Shown: one piece after another, positions 42,824-54,470 of the stretch
Layout of the letters: each line of letters opens with the position of its first letter
Numbering within the stretch: the stretch's first letter is position 1
Assembly: GCA_001600055.1 (NCBI GenBank)
Contig: BCIV01000013.1
Span: 1-64,000, forward strand
Direction of reading: 5' to 3'
Source of the DNA: Filobasidium wieringae
Taxonomy: Eukaryota > Basidiomycota > Tremellomycetes > Filobasidiales > Filobasidiaceae
DNA: 64,000 nucleotides
The notes under the pieces: model-generated
The model's input: the letters and a program-made list of their open reading frames with translations, nothing else
Database searches by the model: none
Told to the model about the DNA's origin: nothing
Translations under genes and position numbers: made by a program

Positions 42824-44149
42824 AGAACGAGAGGCTTGATTGTAAGTACCGTCTTCTCACTCCTCTATTTCCCTCCGTTCCCCTTCGCTCCAAAACGCAA
42901 CCCCACAACGTCTCGACTCGACACGATACGGACTATACCCGCTGATGAGCACAACACAACCAAACCTGATTTAATGAGTCTGAATCCCTTTCGAGGGTGG
43001 AAGAGAAACTTTTAATGTCTGAGGGTTAATCCGGTCCCGTTTTCGACCTGGTCGGTTCGTCTGGTTGCGTTGGGGACTGGGAGCAGGGCGTTTCTATGAT
43101 TGAGCTGGTCGTTCGGAAGCTGATCTTGAGGTCCGTCTTGCTTTTTAGGGTCGAGAATCTTTCGACGACGACGACGATGAATGGTAGTACGAACGAAATG
43201 GAAATGAGTTGTAACGATCATACGAAATGAACGAATATCGTTTGCTTGAACCTGATCGACATTTTCCCGTTCGATCCGCTCACTTGCTCATTCCCGCTGA
43301 TTCCCGCTCTTGACCCCGGGTGCAAGTCGCAGGTTGTCGACTACCTCCTGATCTGTAGCTCACCTGACGAAACGAAGTCTTGAAACATAAAGAGCACATA
43401 CTACTCCCATCGATGCCGTCCAGTACAAGATTATTGGGCGGCGACGATATCGATTGATCGATCAGAGCTGAGCTACGGGTTGACGGAAGAAGATAACGCG
43501 CGTAACGCGGCGACGCGATTCGAGTTATCTAATCTTTCCAACTTTCCAAGTTGAGCGATATTTCGGTCGGTCGGTCGGTCGACTGGAGAAGAGAGCGATC
43601 GTAGCTCGACTATCGGTCGTTGACATGTCGTTCACACTTCCGATGTTGGCATAGTGGACGTTGGATGACGAGCAGGTGATGCCATAATTGAAGAAAGGTA
43701 CATTGTAGCTTGTCTATGCAATCCTGCACGATTGTGACAAAACGACATGTCGGTTGTACCGATCATATACCGGTGCTCCTGCTGACCTGGTCAACAATCC
43801 TGAGTTGTATCATATACAAGGTCTTAATGCAACAGGTCAGGCGGGACATGACTGTAGATCCTATGGGCTTTGTTGTATGTGCAAAATCTACCGACTCATC
43901 CGAGCGGATCTTATCGTTTTTGTCGGATGATAAGTCGGACCGACAATGGATAGGTGATCAAAGCGACGGATGTTGGTCCGACAATCGAGAATGGCAAACC
44001 GACAATCGGATGACATGTGACAAGAGATGGAAGCAGATAAGAGACAATGGACTCCAGACTGCAGCAAACACGTGAGAAACCCTCATCAACCTGAGACTTC
44101 CAGACCATTCCGGCGGCCGAAATCGGGCATCCTTTTGTTGTGGCTGACA
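42824..44149. other. Spacer with a (TCGG)n tract and a repeated CCGACAAT motif
   Basis: About 1.3 kb without a supported gene. It includes four to five TCGG units at 43563-43581, and three close copies of CCGACAAT (about 43940, 43978 and 43999) upstream of the TATA box of the next gene. The rest shows nothing I can name. Confidence 0.5.
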
Positions 44150-44155
44150 TATATA
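44150..44155 (+). promoter_or_regulatory. TATA box of the SIM-containing orphan gene
   Basis: TATATA in ACATATATAACC, 75 bp before the ATG at 44225. It favours that ATG over the in-frame one at 44027. Confidence 0.55.
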
Positions 44156-44224
44156 ACCGTTGCAAGCGACCTTGATGATGAATCACCCCGCTATCATTTT
44201 AAAGTGATTGGTACAATTGACAAC

Positions 44225-45628
44225 ATGCCGCACGCCGTTACCGATATTATCGACCTGACCTGTAGCGACGACGAGGATGGCGATAATAATGGAAGCCATT
44301 CTCTCAAACGACCTCGAATCATGAGGAACGACGATAACGACGCACCTGTACCTGATCCGGTATGGCTCGCTCGAACCCGATACTCCAAGAAAGCAAGGAC
44401 GGCGAGGAAGACAACTGGTTTTGGTCCTGGTCCTCTACCACCCCTTCCTGCCAACGTTCCACCTCTCTCTACAATCATCCCATCTCTACGAGCGAACGCT
44501 CCAGTCCCCCTCAATCTACTACGAGCGAACGCTCCGGTCCCTCTCGATCTATCTAGCCCTTCCTCCCATCCCAATGTTCCCGAGCCTATCCTCTCCGCAG
44601 CTCTCTCCGACATGTCCATATGCTCTCCGATACAAAGCCCTCAAGCAATTCAGTGCCATACACCTCAAGTCCCGCTAGGCTCCGATACGGTTGCGTTACA
44701 ACGACTAGAACGACCTAGCTCCGCTCGACCAAACCCCTCGATGGAAACGGTGAACACGAAGGCCGGCCTAGATCAATCGTCATCCGATCATATTGAGCCA
44801 GGCTCGACTTCAGTAATCCCCGTCCGACTCGATCTTACCTCTTCTGCTCGCCGACCGAGCTCCGCTCGACTGAACTCCGCTCGACCAAATCAATCATCAT
44901 CCGATCATGACGAGCCAGCGGCCGCTTCGACTTCAGCAATCCTCGTCCGACTCGATCCTACGCCTTCTGCTGGTCGACCAAGCTCCGCTCGACCAAATCA
45001 ATCATCGTCCGATCATGTCGAGCCAGCGGCCGCTTCGACTTCAGCAATCCCCGTCCGACTCGAATCTGACTCTTCTGCCCGTCTCGATCCTACCTCTTCT
45101 GCCCGTCGACCGAGCTCTGCTCGGCCCAACTCCGCTCGACCAACTTCCTCCATCAGAGACAACTGGCCAAAACCCGGACATACATCTCATCTCATCCCAA
45201 ATCTGCCTCTCGAGCCTCTCCCTACCACTCTACCTGCATGGATCATCGTATGTCCTCCCGTTCAACCCGCTCGTCGACTGTCCGCTTCGGAGATGATGAA
45301 GAAACTAGCCGCCTATCATATCAAAAAGGGCTGGGAACCTCCTTCCTCTTTCCGGAGTGCGATGGGGTTCACAGGGGACAATCCTCACATGTACCCCGCT
45401 TCCATGTTCGACTCTGGTTCTGCATTCCACGACGTCGGATCCGAAGCGAACAAGGTTTTCCCCATTAGCGACCTTGGTAAAGGAACGAAACTGCCGGTCA
45501 CCATCGCTCTCGTTCCGACACAGAAACCGAAACGACCGACTTGTTTCGAGTTCAACGGAATGCAGAGGAGGATTGCAAAGCTCAACAGAGGCAAACAAGA
45601 GCGGACGATTGGGCGCAGGAACGAATAG
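44225..45628 (+). CDS. Orphan repeat protein with SUMO-interaction-like motif, about 467 aa
   Basis: ATG at 44225. A single frame without introns ends at 45628. The N-terminus contains TDIIDLTCSDDEDGD, a hydrophobic core followed by acidic residues that fits a SUMO-interacting motif. A Pro/Leu-rich region with two copies of LRANAPVPL(N/D)L follows. Three imperfect repeats come next, about 36-42 residues each, built on QSSSDH.EPAAASTSAI..VRLD and RRPSSARPN (about 44770-45130). The C-terminal 130 residues (from about PTTLPAWIIVCPPVQPAR) look folded, with SASEMMKKLAAYHIKKGWEP and KRPTCFEFNGMQRRIAKLNR. No recognised domain. Probably nuclear, given the SIM and basic patches. Repeats are similar at the DNA level, so they arose recently. 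Confidence 0.6.
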   Translation: MPHAVTDIIDLTCSDDEDGDNNGSHSLKRPRIMRNDDNDAPVPDPVWLARTRYSKKARTARKTTGFGPGPLPPLPANVPPLSTIIPSLRANAPVPLNLLRANAPVPLDLSSPSSHPNVPEPILSAALSDMSICSPIQSPQAIQCHTPQVPLGSDTVALQRLERPSSARPNPSMETVNTKAGLDQSSSDHIEPGSTSVIPVRLDLTSSARRPSSARLNSARPNQSSSDHDEPAAASTSAILVRLDPTPSAGRPSSARPNQSSSDHVEPAAASTSAIPVRLESDSSARLDPTSSARRPSSARPNSARPTSSIRDNWPKPGHTSHLIPNLPLEPLPTTLPAWIIVCPPVQPARRLSASEMMKKLAAYHIKKGWEPPSSFRSAMGFTGDNPHMYPASMFDSGSAFHDVGSEANKVFPISDLGKGTKLPVTIALVPTQKPKRPTCFEFNGMQRRIAKLNRGKQERTIGRRNE

Positions 45629-45731
45629 ATCGACCAGTGTATCGACACTTCATGACGACCGAGCGAAAACGACCATATTCACGATAATTTATACCCACTG
45701 TGACATAACGTTGTACAAAGAAATGTAACAC

Positions 45732-47529
45732 CTATGACGACTGCTCAGTCCCGACGATCTCTTCCTGCGTAACCTTTGCTTTCAAACCCATCCGTACGGC
45801 GACGTACTGACCCACCCCGTTCGTTCGATTAGCAAATGGGCATCGATAAGCCAGACCGATCGACTCACGTCTTGTACGACGACCTCGACCCCGACCCGTA
45901 ACACGTCCACCAACCTCTCTTCTACCCAATCGCTCTTCTCGTACTCGACGTCCAACCAATCACTCGGGGAGTATTGAGTGACGGTACTGTGTTTCAGACT
46001 ATGGACGTCGTCGTGGAGGGTGATGATGAAAGTCAACTGCTTCGAGCTCGAATCGTAAGGAAGGGAAGCGAGGAGAGGTTGGATGTGTAGATAGATAGGG
46101 ACGGTGGTCACTGGTAACTCGGCTGACGATCGTACGTTTCCAAGAATCAGTATCCGCTCTGCCAACCCCACATGATCATATCCCGGTGCTTACGATTAGG
46201 AACCCCCTTCCTCTCATCCCCCTCTGCCCTCATCTTCAACCCCTCCAAATCCTTGTCGACGGCAGCCCAAGCGGTCTCCCATCCATCGACCGGGTTGATG
46301 GACCTTTCTTCTTCCGAAGTGGATTTCATATCGCTTGGGGGAGCGAAAAAGACTTCCAATTCCGACGAAGAGGTTTGTTCCATCATCTATCGTACATGAT
46401 CTGGGCGTTAGTTGTAGACACGACGGTGGACGGGGCGAGACTGACCTTCATTATTCCAGTGTAGACGACTCCCTCTACCCCATCGTAACCCTTCATTCGG
46501 TGGGTCAGCCAGACTTGGAGGACCTCGTGCTCCGAGATGGGAGGTGCGACGGTATTGATGAGTTCCGTCAAGGCGTTAGTCGTCTGAGCTAGAATATCGT
46601 GTCCTACCCGATCCGTAACAAAGCCGGATAAGCTCAAACTCCACACGGCAGTAGAGTAAAAGAATATAAAGAAGCGTACTGAGTTTCTCCAAATCGACGC
46701 CCTTGACTCCCTCCCCTACCCTAGTCCTGAGCGCCTCCAAACCCCCACTCCCAGCCTTTTTCAATTCATCCAGATTGAGTCCCCTCAGATCGACCCCCAA
46801 TCCTCCAAAGTCCGAGACGTTCACCCCGTTCTTCTCAGCTTGTGCCAAAGCGGCGTTCTGTGCGGCGGAGGCGACTTGACTGGCAGAGCTGATGGCGGAT
46901 GAGGCGGTGGATTTTGCGGTCTGTAAAGCGGATGACCAGAAGGAAGGTTTGAATCCCCATCCCCCCGAGGTCGAAGCGGTAGGAACGGTCGTCTCTTCAT
47001 TGACAGGAGTACCTGATCTGGATCTAGTCTGTTCCAGACTTTTCCGACTCGTCGTAGGGGCCGGAAGGACGGAGCCTATGGTAGCTGAAGGAGGGGTAGG
47101 GGCTCGGAGCGTAGGGGTTTGGACACGGGAGACGGGACGTTTCTGATCGATCTGTGCTTGAAGGTATGCGAGAGCCGCTTCTGGGTCTTCCCCCTCCGCT
47201 GCAGGGGTACCGGATACGGTCGAGTTGGGTCCACCTTGAGCGGCCGGTTTCTTTACCGCAGTGGGTTTACTCGGGGTACTACTGGAACCGGCAGCAACGG
47301 CGGCAGAGCGGGAGGAATCGATACTTTTCCTCGGAATGTCTATCGAAGCTTTACTGGGCGTTCCAGGTCGTTCGTTACTCATCGATACCCTTGGAGGAAC
47401 TGGCGCTTGAGCTGGAACGACGGCGGGAGCGGGGGCAGGTACAGATTCGTCCTCTTCCCCTAGCTTGTCTAGGTCGTCGAGGAACGCCAGAGCTTCCTCC
47501 TTTTTAGACTTTGTAAGTTTCTTGGACAT
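45732..47529 (-). CDS. MTC1: Maintenance of telomere capping protein 1 (MTC1, DUF5427)
   Basis: A fungal protein linked by yeast genetics to telomere capping and found with COPI/Golgi components. ATG at 47529 (MSKKLTKSKKEEALAFLDDL), the conserved family start. A Pro/Ser/Ala-rich linker follows, with GEDPEAALAYLQAQID in it, then GGWGFKPSFWSSALQTAKST, an amphipathic Ala/Ser helix segment typical of the family. After short introns the C-terminal domain appears (TDRVGHDILAQTTNALTELI, THRMKGYDGVEGVVYTGIM, MIMWGWQSG), ending with YRCPFANRTNGVGQYVAVRM before the stop at 45732. Identification is from remembered family features. The molecular role is unclear. Confidence 0.75.
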
Positions 47530-48248
47530 GGCTATGTGTGGCTTTGGATATGTTTGAATGTGATGGGATGTCGGTGTAAATTGAGGTCGAGAATCACCTG
47601 ATCCTGTGATTCTGACGAGGTGAACATTGATCTCGACCTGGTTGATAGCGATTATGACGAGTTCATCGACCGTCGACGCAAAGTCTCAGCCCTGGCGATA
47701 TCGTGTTTCACCGCGCCCCGCCGGTCGAGGTCACACTATACGTTGTCATCCTTGATTTCGGTATCATGTCGATCTGTTTACCTCATTATGCCTGTCAGAC
47801 AGAACTCTGGTCCAAGTACAGAGGTATATAAACTGGTTAAAAGCCTCTGGCTTGTCGGGCCTCAGGATGAACTCCCCAACAAAGAGCTGAGAGAACGACA
47901 TTACCTGACTCATGAAGATCAAGTTTGCCTATGTCTCAACACACTCATTAAATGCGCCATCCCAGAGCCCTTGGATGTTCAAGAGAGAATAAGGCGGCCT
48001 AACAGCCAGCCCCGAAACCACCCAATATCATGGGTAAATCGCTCTAATTGTGGGTTGTAATTCCAGTCGCTGTATACTCTCTAACACGATAACGACCGGC
48101 CGTGCAAGAGACCGTCAAACGAGGAAATCACATTTCTTATCTCCCTATCAAGAATCCTAACATTTTACACATCCACATGGCTTTTTCACTTCTATTCTTT
48201 TCGTCTAGTCTTCTCCAGGCGTATCGATCGAGAACCGACGAAGCTCGA
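47530..48248. other. Spacer between MTC1 and hexokinase
   Basis: It holds the MTC1 promoter and the hexokinase 3' flank. A plus-strand TATATAAA lies at about 47824, but frames near it (for example 47794-48060) start before the box or are very short, so I support no gene. Confidence 0.35.
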
Positions 48249-51036
48249 TTAGAGAGCGGGGAAATGACCGGCGTCTTTCCTCGCCTTGGTCATGGCTGTG
48301 GTGCAAGAGAGCAAGGACGGTCAGGTCAGTCGGACGTAAAAGTCCAGGAAGGGAACGCTTCGGGACATACCGGCGATGATGGCACTCCCGACACCGGAAC
48401 CATCTTCGGCATGGTGAGTCTTGATGTTCCTAGCGTCCATTGAGGGATGAGCCAACAGCTCGGCGAAAACTCGCTACCACATGCACGACTCACTTTCCCT
48501 TGTCCCCGAAAATATCGACCAAGGCCTCGTGAAGTCGATCAGCGAACCCAGGGTATTTCTAAACATACAACAAAATCAGTGTGGAACCCAGACCGACTTC
48601 CCAAACTCTCTGGACCCACGTTGTAAAGCGACCCATCCGCACCGACCGCACATCCCTCCTCGAGGTATCCCTTCTTGCTAACGATGGCGGCGATCCCACA
48701 AGCGCTCAACCTGGCCGCTCGTCGTCCGATCAACTTGGCGAGGGATCGGAAGAATTGTCGTTCTTCGAGGGTGGTCTCGATACCGAAAAAGTAGGAAAAC
48801 ACTCCGATGATCATCAAAAGCTCGTCAGTAGGGTCGCTAGGAGAGAAAGTTGAACCCCATTCAGCCTCCTTCTAAGCGACTCGAACGTGCGTGATCGACC
48901 CACCTCTCCATCAGGGACAAGAAGGCGGTATCGACAGCATAAGCCTTCTCGAGCTTATAAGTGTTCTGACCCAAGAACAAGTCACCGGAATCGATGAGTT
49001 CGGTGAGGACGAGACGGAAGACTTCTCCCAAGTAGAGACCGGCGATCATCTTCTCGAAAGCCTGTTCACCGGGCTTGTTGGAGGATTCGTCGATGATGAT
49101 GTCGTACTTGGTTCGGGCTGGGTGAAACGATCGAGCGGGTCAGCATGCTACGGTCTTTGCATTGATCAACTAGCACGCGGACTCACGCAAGTGCTGGTGG
49201 TCGAAAGAGTCAAAAGCACCCCATTCACACTAACCCCCTCCTCTTATCTCAGCCTCGATCCCCCTATCCCGAAACCCGACCAGGTACTCACGTTGATAGC
49301 CATCTCTTCCTGCTTCTCCATCCCAAAATGATCCATCTTGGGGATGTTCTCGGCCGTCTCCATGTACGCGGCGTTACATCCGGTACCGAAGATGACGGCG
49401 ATCTTGGTGTTGGGGTCGACATAGTTGGAAGCGATCAAGGTACCGGTGGTATCGTTGATCAAGGCGGTCATGTTAGCTCGGACGTTCTATCGCATCAAGG
49501 GGGAACATTCCGATCAGACCCTGCGACGTAGTTCATCATGAGCAAGGAGGAGGACGAACGTATTTCTTCAACGACTTTTCAAACATGGCGGCGACATCGT
49601 GTCCCTCGACGTTGGGTGCACCGAATCCCTTTGTCCACCTGATGAGCTCTGTTCCGGGCGCAACGCGATTCAGCATGATAACTTGGCGAGATCCGATAGG
49701 ATGACTGACCTCCATGATCGATCCTCTGCTGACTACCGAGCGTCGAAACGTACCAGAACTCAGCTTTCCTACCTTTTCCACCGAAATTCCAGACATGGCA
49801 CTCACGAACAAGGGTAAGAGAACTATCATCGACCTGCCAGATCAGCGCTCTCTTCCCATCCCCAAATCACAAACCGAGCCAAACTCACGGTGAACCCAAG
49901 GGGCAAAGGTTCATCATTCTCCGACCTCCCTAGATTATCCGTGATAAAAGATCCAAGACATTCCGCACAGAAATCGAACCTGTTCCCCAACGCCCAACGC
50001 ATGTCCATGTCTCAGTTCCCATACACCCTTTTCCTTCCCGCGCAAACGAAAAAGGAGCACCAAGACCCGAGCACTCACAATTTCTGCCCATCCTCCTGTT
50101 TCTGCTCCTCGGTCAATCGGTACTTTGTCTGGGTGACTTCGAATTTCCCCTCACCCTGGAGAGTGACGAGACAGACTCGGAGGTTGGTACCGCCCAGATC
50201 GACCGCGAGGTATTCCCCAGTCTCGGTCCCTTTGGGGTACTGCGTTTTCGAGTACAGGCTGGGCTAGTGAGTTGATTGTAAGGGAGAGGGAAGGTAAGGG
50301 GGGTATGACGTACTCCGAAGACGAAAGTGGGAACTATAGGACCCATCCGGCTACGGTCAGCTTTCAGTTCCTTATGGAGGACCGAAAAACCGACGACTCA
50401 CTCATAGGGACGATCTCCCCATCCTTCTGCAACCCCTTACCCAGAGTCTCTTCCAGCGCGTGAACGATCATTCTCATCCTCTGGGGAGAAACTACAAGTC
50501 GTTCGCGGAACCGACGGCATTGAGTTCAGGGTTATAGGTGACCAAGGTGGGGCGGGGGGCTTACGGGTGAGAACGGCTTCGTATTTCCTCAGGTGATCTG
50601 CGATGGTCTCTGTCGTAGTGCGAATGGGTTCGACGTGGGGGTATCAGTCTTTGTGGGAAAGAAGTAAGAGGGTCGGATAGGGTGGGAAGAGCTTACTCTT
50701 CTCCGCATGAGGGTAGGTGAGGTCGTCCTATGAAATCAACATGAACAGAACCAATCAACATCTCCCCATCCTCTTCACTCCCGAAACGTCCAAACTCACG
50801 TTAGTCCTAGTATGATAAGCCACCACCTGTCCACCGGGGGTAACGACGCTCCCACTCCCCCTCCTTCCGCTGGGGGAAGGGATCACACTCTGTCTCCTAC
50901 CCTTTCCCAGCTCCGCCTTGTGATCGGGTCCAGCAGCCAAGGGGGATCCGGCGACCCCTTCTTTTTGAAGGGAAGATCCCTGAGGGGTATGGAGGGGGGA
51001 AGGTTTGTAGGAACTGTTAGGTTGAGGGACGGACAT
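48249..51036 (-). CDS. Hexokinase
   Basis: Phosphorylates glucose and related hexoses with ATP at the head of glycolysis, in the cytosol, and may also take part in glucose sensing. ATG at 51036 starts a long N-terminal extension (about 80 residues, Ser/Pro/Gly-rich) that usual fungal hexokinases lack or have much shorter. The enzyme follows: IVPMIPTFVFG, TGEYLAVDLGGTNLRV (phosphate-binding), LPLGFTFSFP-type segment, NDTTGTLIASNYVDPNTKIA then IFGTGCNAAYME (sugar and phosphate binding), EWGAFDSFD, and the C-terminal EDGSGVGSAII spliced to AMTKARKDAGHFPAL at the stop (48249). More than a dozen short introns. The catalytic loop Asp is in the NDTTGT motif. I cannot say whether it corresponds to HXK1 or HXK2. 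Confidence 0.85.
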
Positions 51037-51919
51037 TGTTTTGGTGCTCGTATTGGTTGGGGTTTGTGGTGCTGTAGAGAGTCCGGAATCAGTTCGTCTT
51101 GGTCGGTTCGAACGGGAAAAACCGACGAGAGTGAGGTCAGGTAGATAGAATTACCTATGAGATATGTATGTCGCTCTGGATTGATCGTATCCAAGCTGAA
51201 CTGAACTGGACTCGAAGTGAGAAGGACGAATTCGAGTTGATGACTTTTACAATAATTCGAGTCGTCATTCTACGCGCAAACGCAACCGACCGAACGCTCA
51301 ACAGCCGGCGGTAAGCTCAACGGCGAGGGAAGGTTCAATACCCTCGGACCATACAGTTCGCTATACAAGCAGCTACCGTACAGGGCGTACAGGGGGGATA
51401 CTGTGACCATTAACCGGGACAAATAGAGGATCTGCACACGGACAAACAGGGATTTCCCGTATGAAAAGATGTTTCGAACAGGACGAGAACGACGGGTCGC
51501 TTCCCACCCGACCAGACACGACCAAAGGGATCCGCAGTGGGGTCCTCACCTGACCTCGTGCACCGCTCCTACTAGTACCAGAACTTCGAACGATCTTCTA
51601 GCAAACGTCGATCCACCACCCCGCAGTTCCCCCCAATAACAATATGGCGATGACCAGTTCAACCAGCCCGCCAGCAGATCCGTCGGTCAATCATCGGCCC
51701 AGCATTCCCCTCGACCACTTCGATCGGGAACAAAATGCGGTACGGGCGGCGCGACCTCGTCCCAAGCCTGACCAACCGCGAATGACCATCGACGTACTCG
51801 TACGACTATAACCACTTGCCGAGCCGGCGAGTTTGGTACCAAAAAACACATGCTTGTTCGCATCTACAGTAAGAAATCCATGCTACATGCTCTTCCATCC
51901 CTCATCCCCCGCTCATCCA
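51037..51919. other. Spacer between hexokinase and the SLC25 carrier
   Basis: About 880 bp with no supported gene. It contains the hexokinase promoter and the carrier's 3' flank. Confidence 0.4.
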
Positions 51920-53953
51920 TTACCGACAGGCCGCCACGATCGCCTCGAAAGTAAGGAAGACCACGCAATTAGCCGGGAACGCTCTATCGTAACATGGTAT
52001 CAAGATCGTTGTCAATCAATCAATCAATCACAAACCCCTTTCTCTGACGGAGCACCTGCGACTGACCTTAATAGAGTAGGCGTGATTCCGGCCCAAAACA
52101 CCCGGTACCCTTCCGTACGTACCGCCTCCCTCGCAGCGCCTAGTAACGTTTGTCGGGTCGGTATTCGACCGTGCGAGTCGGGCTGGACGGACTGGATCCG
52201 AGTTTTAAGTACGTCCAACGGGAACGTCGCCTGTCACATCATCATCATCGTCGTCATCGTCATCACGGTCCAGATCCACCAATCAGTCTTGCCGTTTTAT
52301 CGACCGAATTGTATCACAGACGATATCAAACTCACACTCCAGCTAACCATCCCCGCCACTCCTCCAGCCAACATGAGTTCACCCCAACTAAGCTCCCCCA
52401 ACTCGTTCTCCGCCTCCTCCGCCAAACTCGTATGCGTATGCGCATGTCCTTGTCCCGTGGCCACCGCCGCCGTCCCCGCCGATCGATGGGCGGTAGCGAC
52501 ATCGGTGGTATAGACCGTATCCGCATGTCGCGATCCGTGCGAATGAGGATCGACCAGATGGGCCAGACGGGGTGAAGAGGGGTGATAAGAAGGGTCCGAT
52601 TTCCTCCTCGATCTAAAGTATCGGCATAATCCTTCATACTGTTCGTTCCGGGAAACATCGTATCAGCTTTCCACGTCTCCCTCTTCTCATCCTTTTTTGG
52701 TTTTGGAGATTTCCCTTGCGATTCGGCACGACGACGTACGGTAATGAAATAAGGACCATAAGCCAACTCCCTCCCTCCCGTAGGTATCCAACCTCTATAA
52801 AGCCCTCGGACTCCTTCCCTCTTGACGATCCCCCGAAAAACATCCAGGGTAGAAGGCGATAGATGGGTAGGGGCGGATTGTTGTCTGATCTTGATCAGTT
52901 CAGTCGGAGCGCTCAATAGTCTACCACGGGGTCGAACGGTCCTTCAGATCTTAGCGACGTGATGAAAGTAGAGTTGAATGAGCTGATACTGACGAAGCTA
53001 CCAATCCACTCCCAGCTCCAGCCAGACCTATCCTCCACAAACTGGGCTCATCGTTCGTGTTCCCGCCAGTCCCGCGCCCGTCCAGACCGGGTATCGGTAG
53101 TTTCATAAAGAACCCATATGACGTGAAGATGACTCCGTTGATCTATGTGAAACGTTAGCGAGTGAGAATCAGATAGAGCGAGAGTGGGCTGGGCTTACGA
53201 AAGCGATTCCCGCCTATGATTGGGAGCAGAGCTTGTAAGTTTACATACCCTTGTGATTTTTCGAGGAAGAGCATGGACGACTTACCATAGGCGATGTCAC
53301 TCCCTTGAACAATCCTTTGAACTATCAATCATAGTGAAAGCCATGAATATACGATCTCCAGATCGACATCATCAATATGGTAAACTCACCGATTCCTCCT
53401 TCACGATCGCTCCTGTACCCCATAAAGCAATCTTCGTCAATCTCCCAATCTCAGCACTTGGCACGAGGGAAAGAGGGACGAACCGAAAGCCCCCCATGTC
53501 GATCGATAACGACCGGTGAACTGGGGCGATTGAAACCGGACTTTGACTGTTCGAGTTCGAGTTCGAATTCGGGTCGAATTTCGGTAGATTAGGTAAAGGG
53601 GTAGGTGTACCACAGATGTCTCGTCAGCCGTGGTTCTATCATGTTTTAGATCATAGGAACAATTGGGACGTACTCGTATCGAAAGGTTGTCCTACCAATA
53701 GCCCCGCAGCTCCTGTTACCCATCAAAACGGCCGTCCAAACAAATAATGAGCCTCTCTTTCTACGTACCGTGCGTGACTTTATGGGAGCTTGGGGACGTA
53801 CCTGCAACAGTCCCCGCTAAGAAATCAACTTTAGGATCTACCGGTGCTGGTTCTGTGCGAGCCGTAGTCGTTCAGGGTATGAGCGATTGATTTTCGAGCT
53901 GCAAGATGAAGGGCAGGACGGACCGTTAGATTTCGTTCCATCTTGAGCCATTC
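51920..53953 (-). CDS. Mitochondrial carrier (SLC25 family) with a His-rich loop insertion
   Basis: An inner-membrane transporter with three repeats. ATG at 53953 (MAQDGTKSNEPAPVDPKVDF). The three carrier signatures are all present: QPFDTIKVRFQ, APTELIKIRQQ and FPLDVLKTRIQ. Matching helices are DFLAGTVAGAAGLLVG, GLAGAGSGLVASVL and ELMLAGGVAGMVSW, and the C-terminus is AFPANCVVFLTFEAIVAACR before the stop at 51920. Helix 4 (ELAYGPYFITYEGLCRYF) is followed by roughly 75 extra residues rich in His, Ser and Ala, before helix 5. In the carrier topology this loop faces the intermembrane space. The closest general type is the basic amino acid/carnitine branch, but the substrate is not determined. 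Several short introns. Confidence 0.8.
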
Positions 53954-54363
53954 CAATTGGCTCTTCTGATCTCGAGATCCAAACAGGGTCCAGCTCTTAT
54001 CGCTCTAATAAGCTGGGGGATGAGGTCTGATTGGGTGTAGAAATTGCCGAGCTCTTGAAGTGATTTCTCTAACCTTAGAGGAAACCGGCTTATCGCGTGA
54101 ACCCCTTGTCCTATCGTTCCCGTCCTTTCGTTCTTATCTCTATGAGTACTTCCGGAGTACCTGATATCCGTATCTCTTGCCTGGAAACGAGATCAAGAGG
54201 GACACTCAGTACCAAGTGGAAGGACAAGCAGGGCAGGATACGTGAATTATCAGCTGAAAGCCGGGTACGGGTGGGTGATCGCCCGGAGTATAATCAGAGA
54301 GTGAGAGTCACGTGATTGGGACTTTGTAAACACCCCGGTGGTCGCGGTGGGATGTCATCATCA

Positions 54364-54384
54364 CCTCTCTCTCTCTCTCTCTCC
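54364..54384. repeat. (CT)n dinucleotide repeat
   Basis: About ten CT units, in the 517-bp interval between the divergent SLC25 carrier and VPS28 genes, about 90 bp before the VPS28 start. Such pyrimidine tracts are common in fungal promoters and may aid nucleosome exclusion. Confidence 0.8.
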
Positions 54385-54470
54385 TTACCTCTATAACTTC
54401 TTGAACCCGCCGATGCGATTCCTCAGCGTCCTAACGTGAACTACACTTTATCTCATCGTTATTGACGAAG

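Noticed and set aside
44027..44224. Upstream in-frame ATG of the SIM protein
   Set aside because: It lies before the TATA box at 44150, so it is unlikely to be in the mRNA.
47620..48060. 146-codon plus-strand frame near a TATA box
   Set aside because: Its start precedes the TATA box, and frames starting after the box are too short to support a gene.
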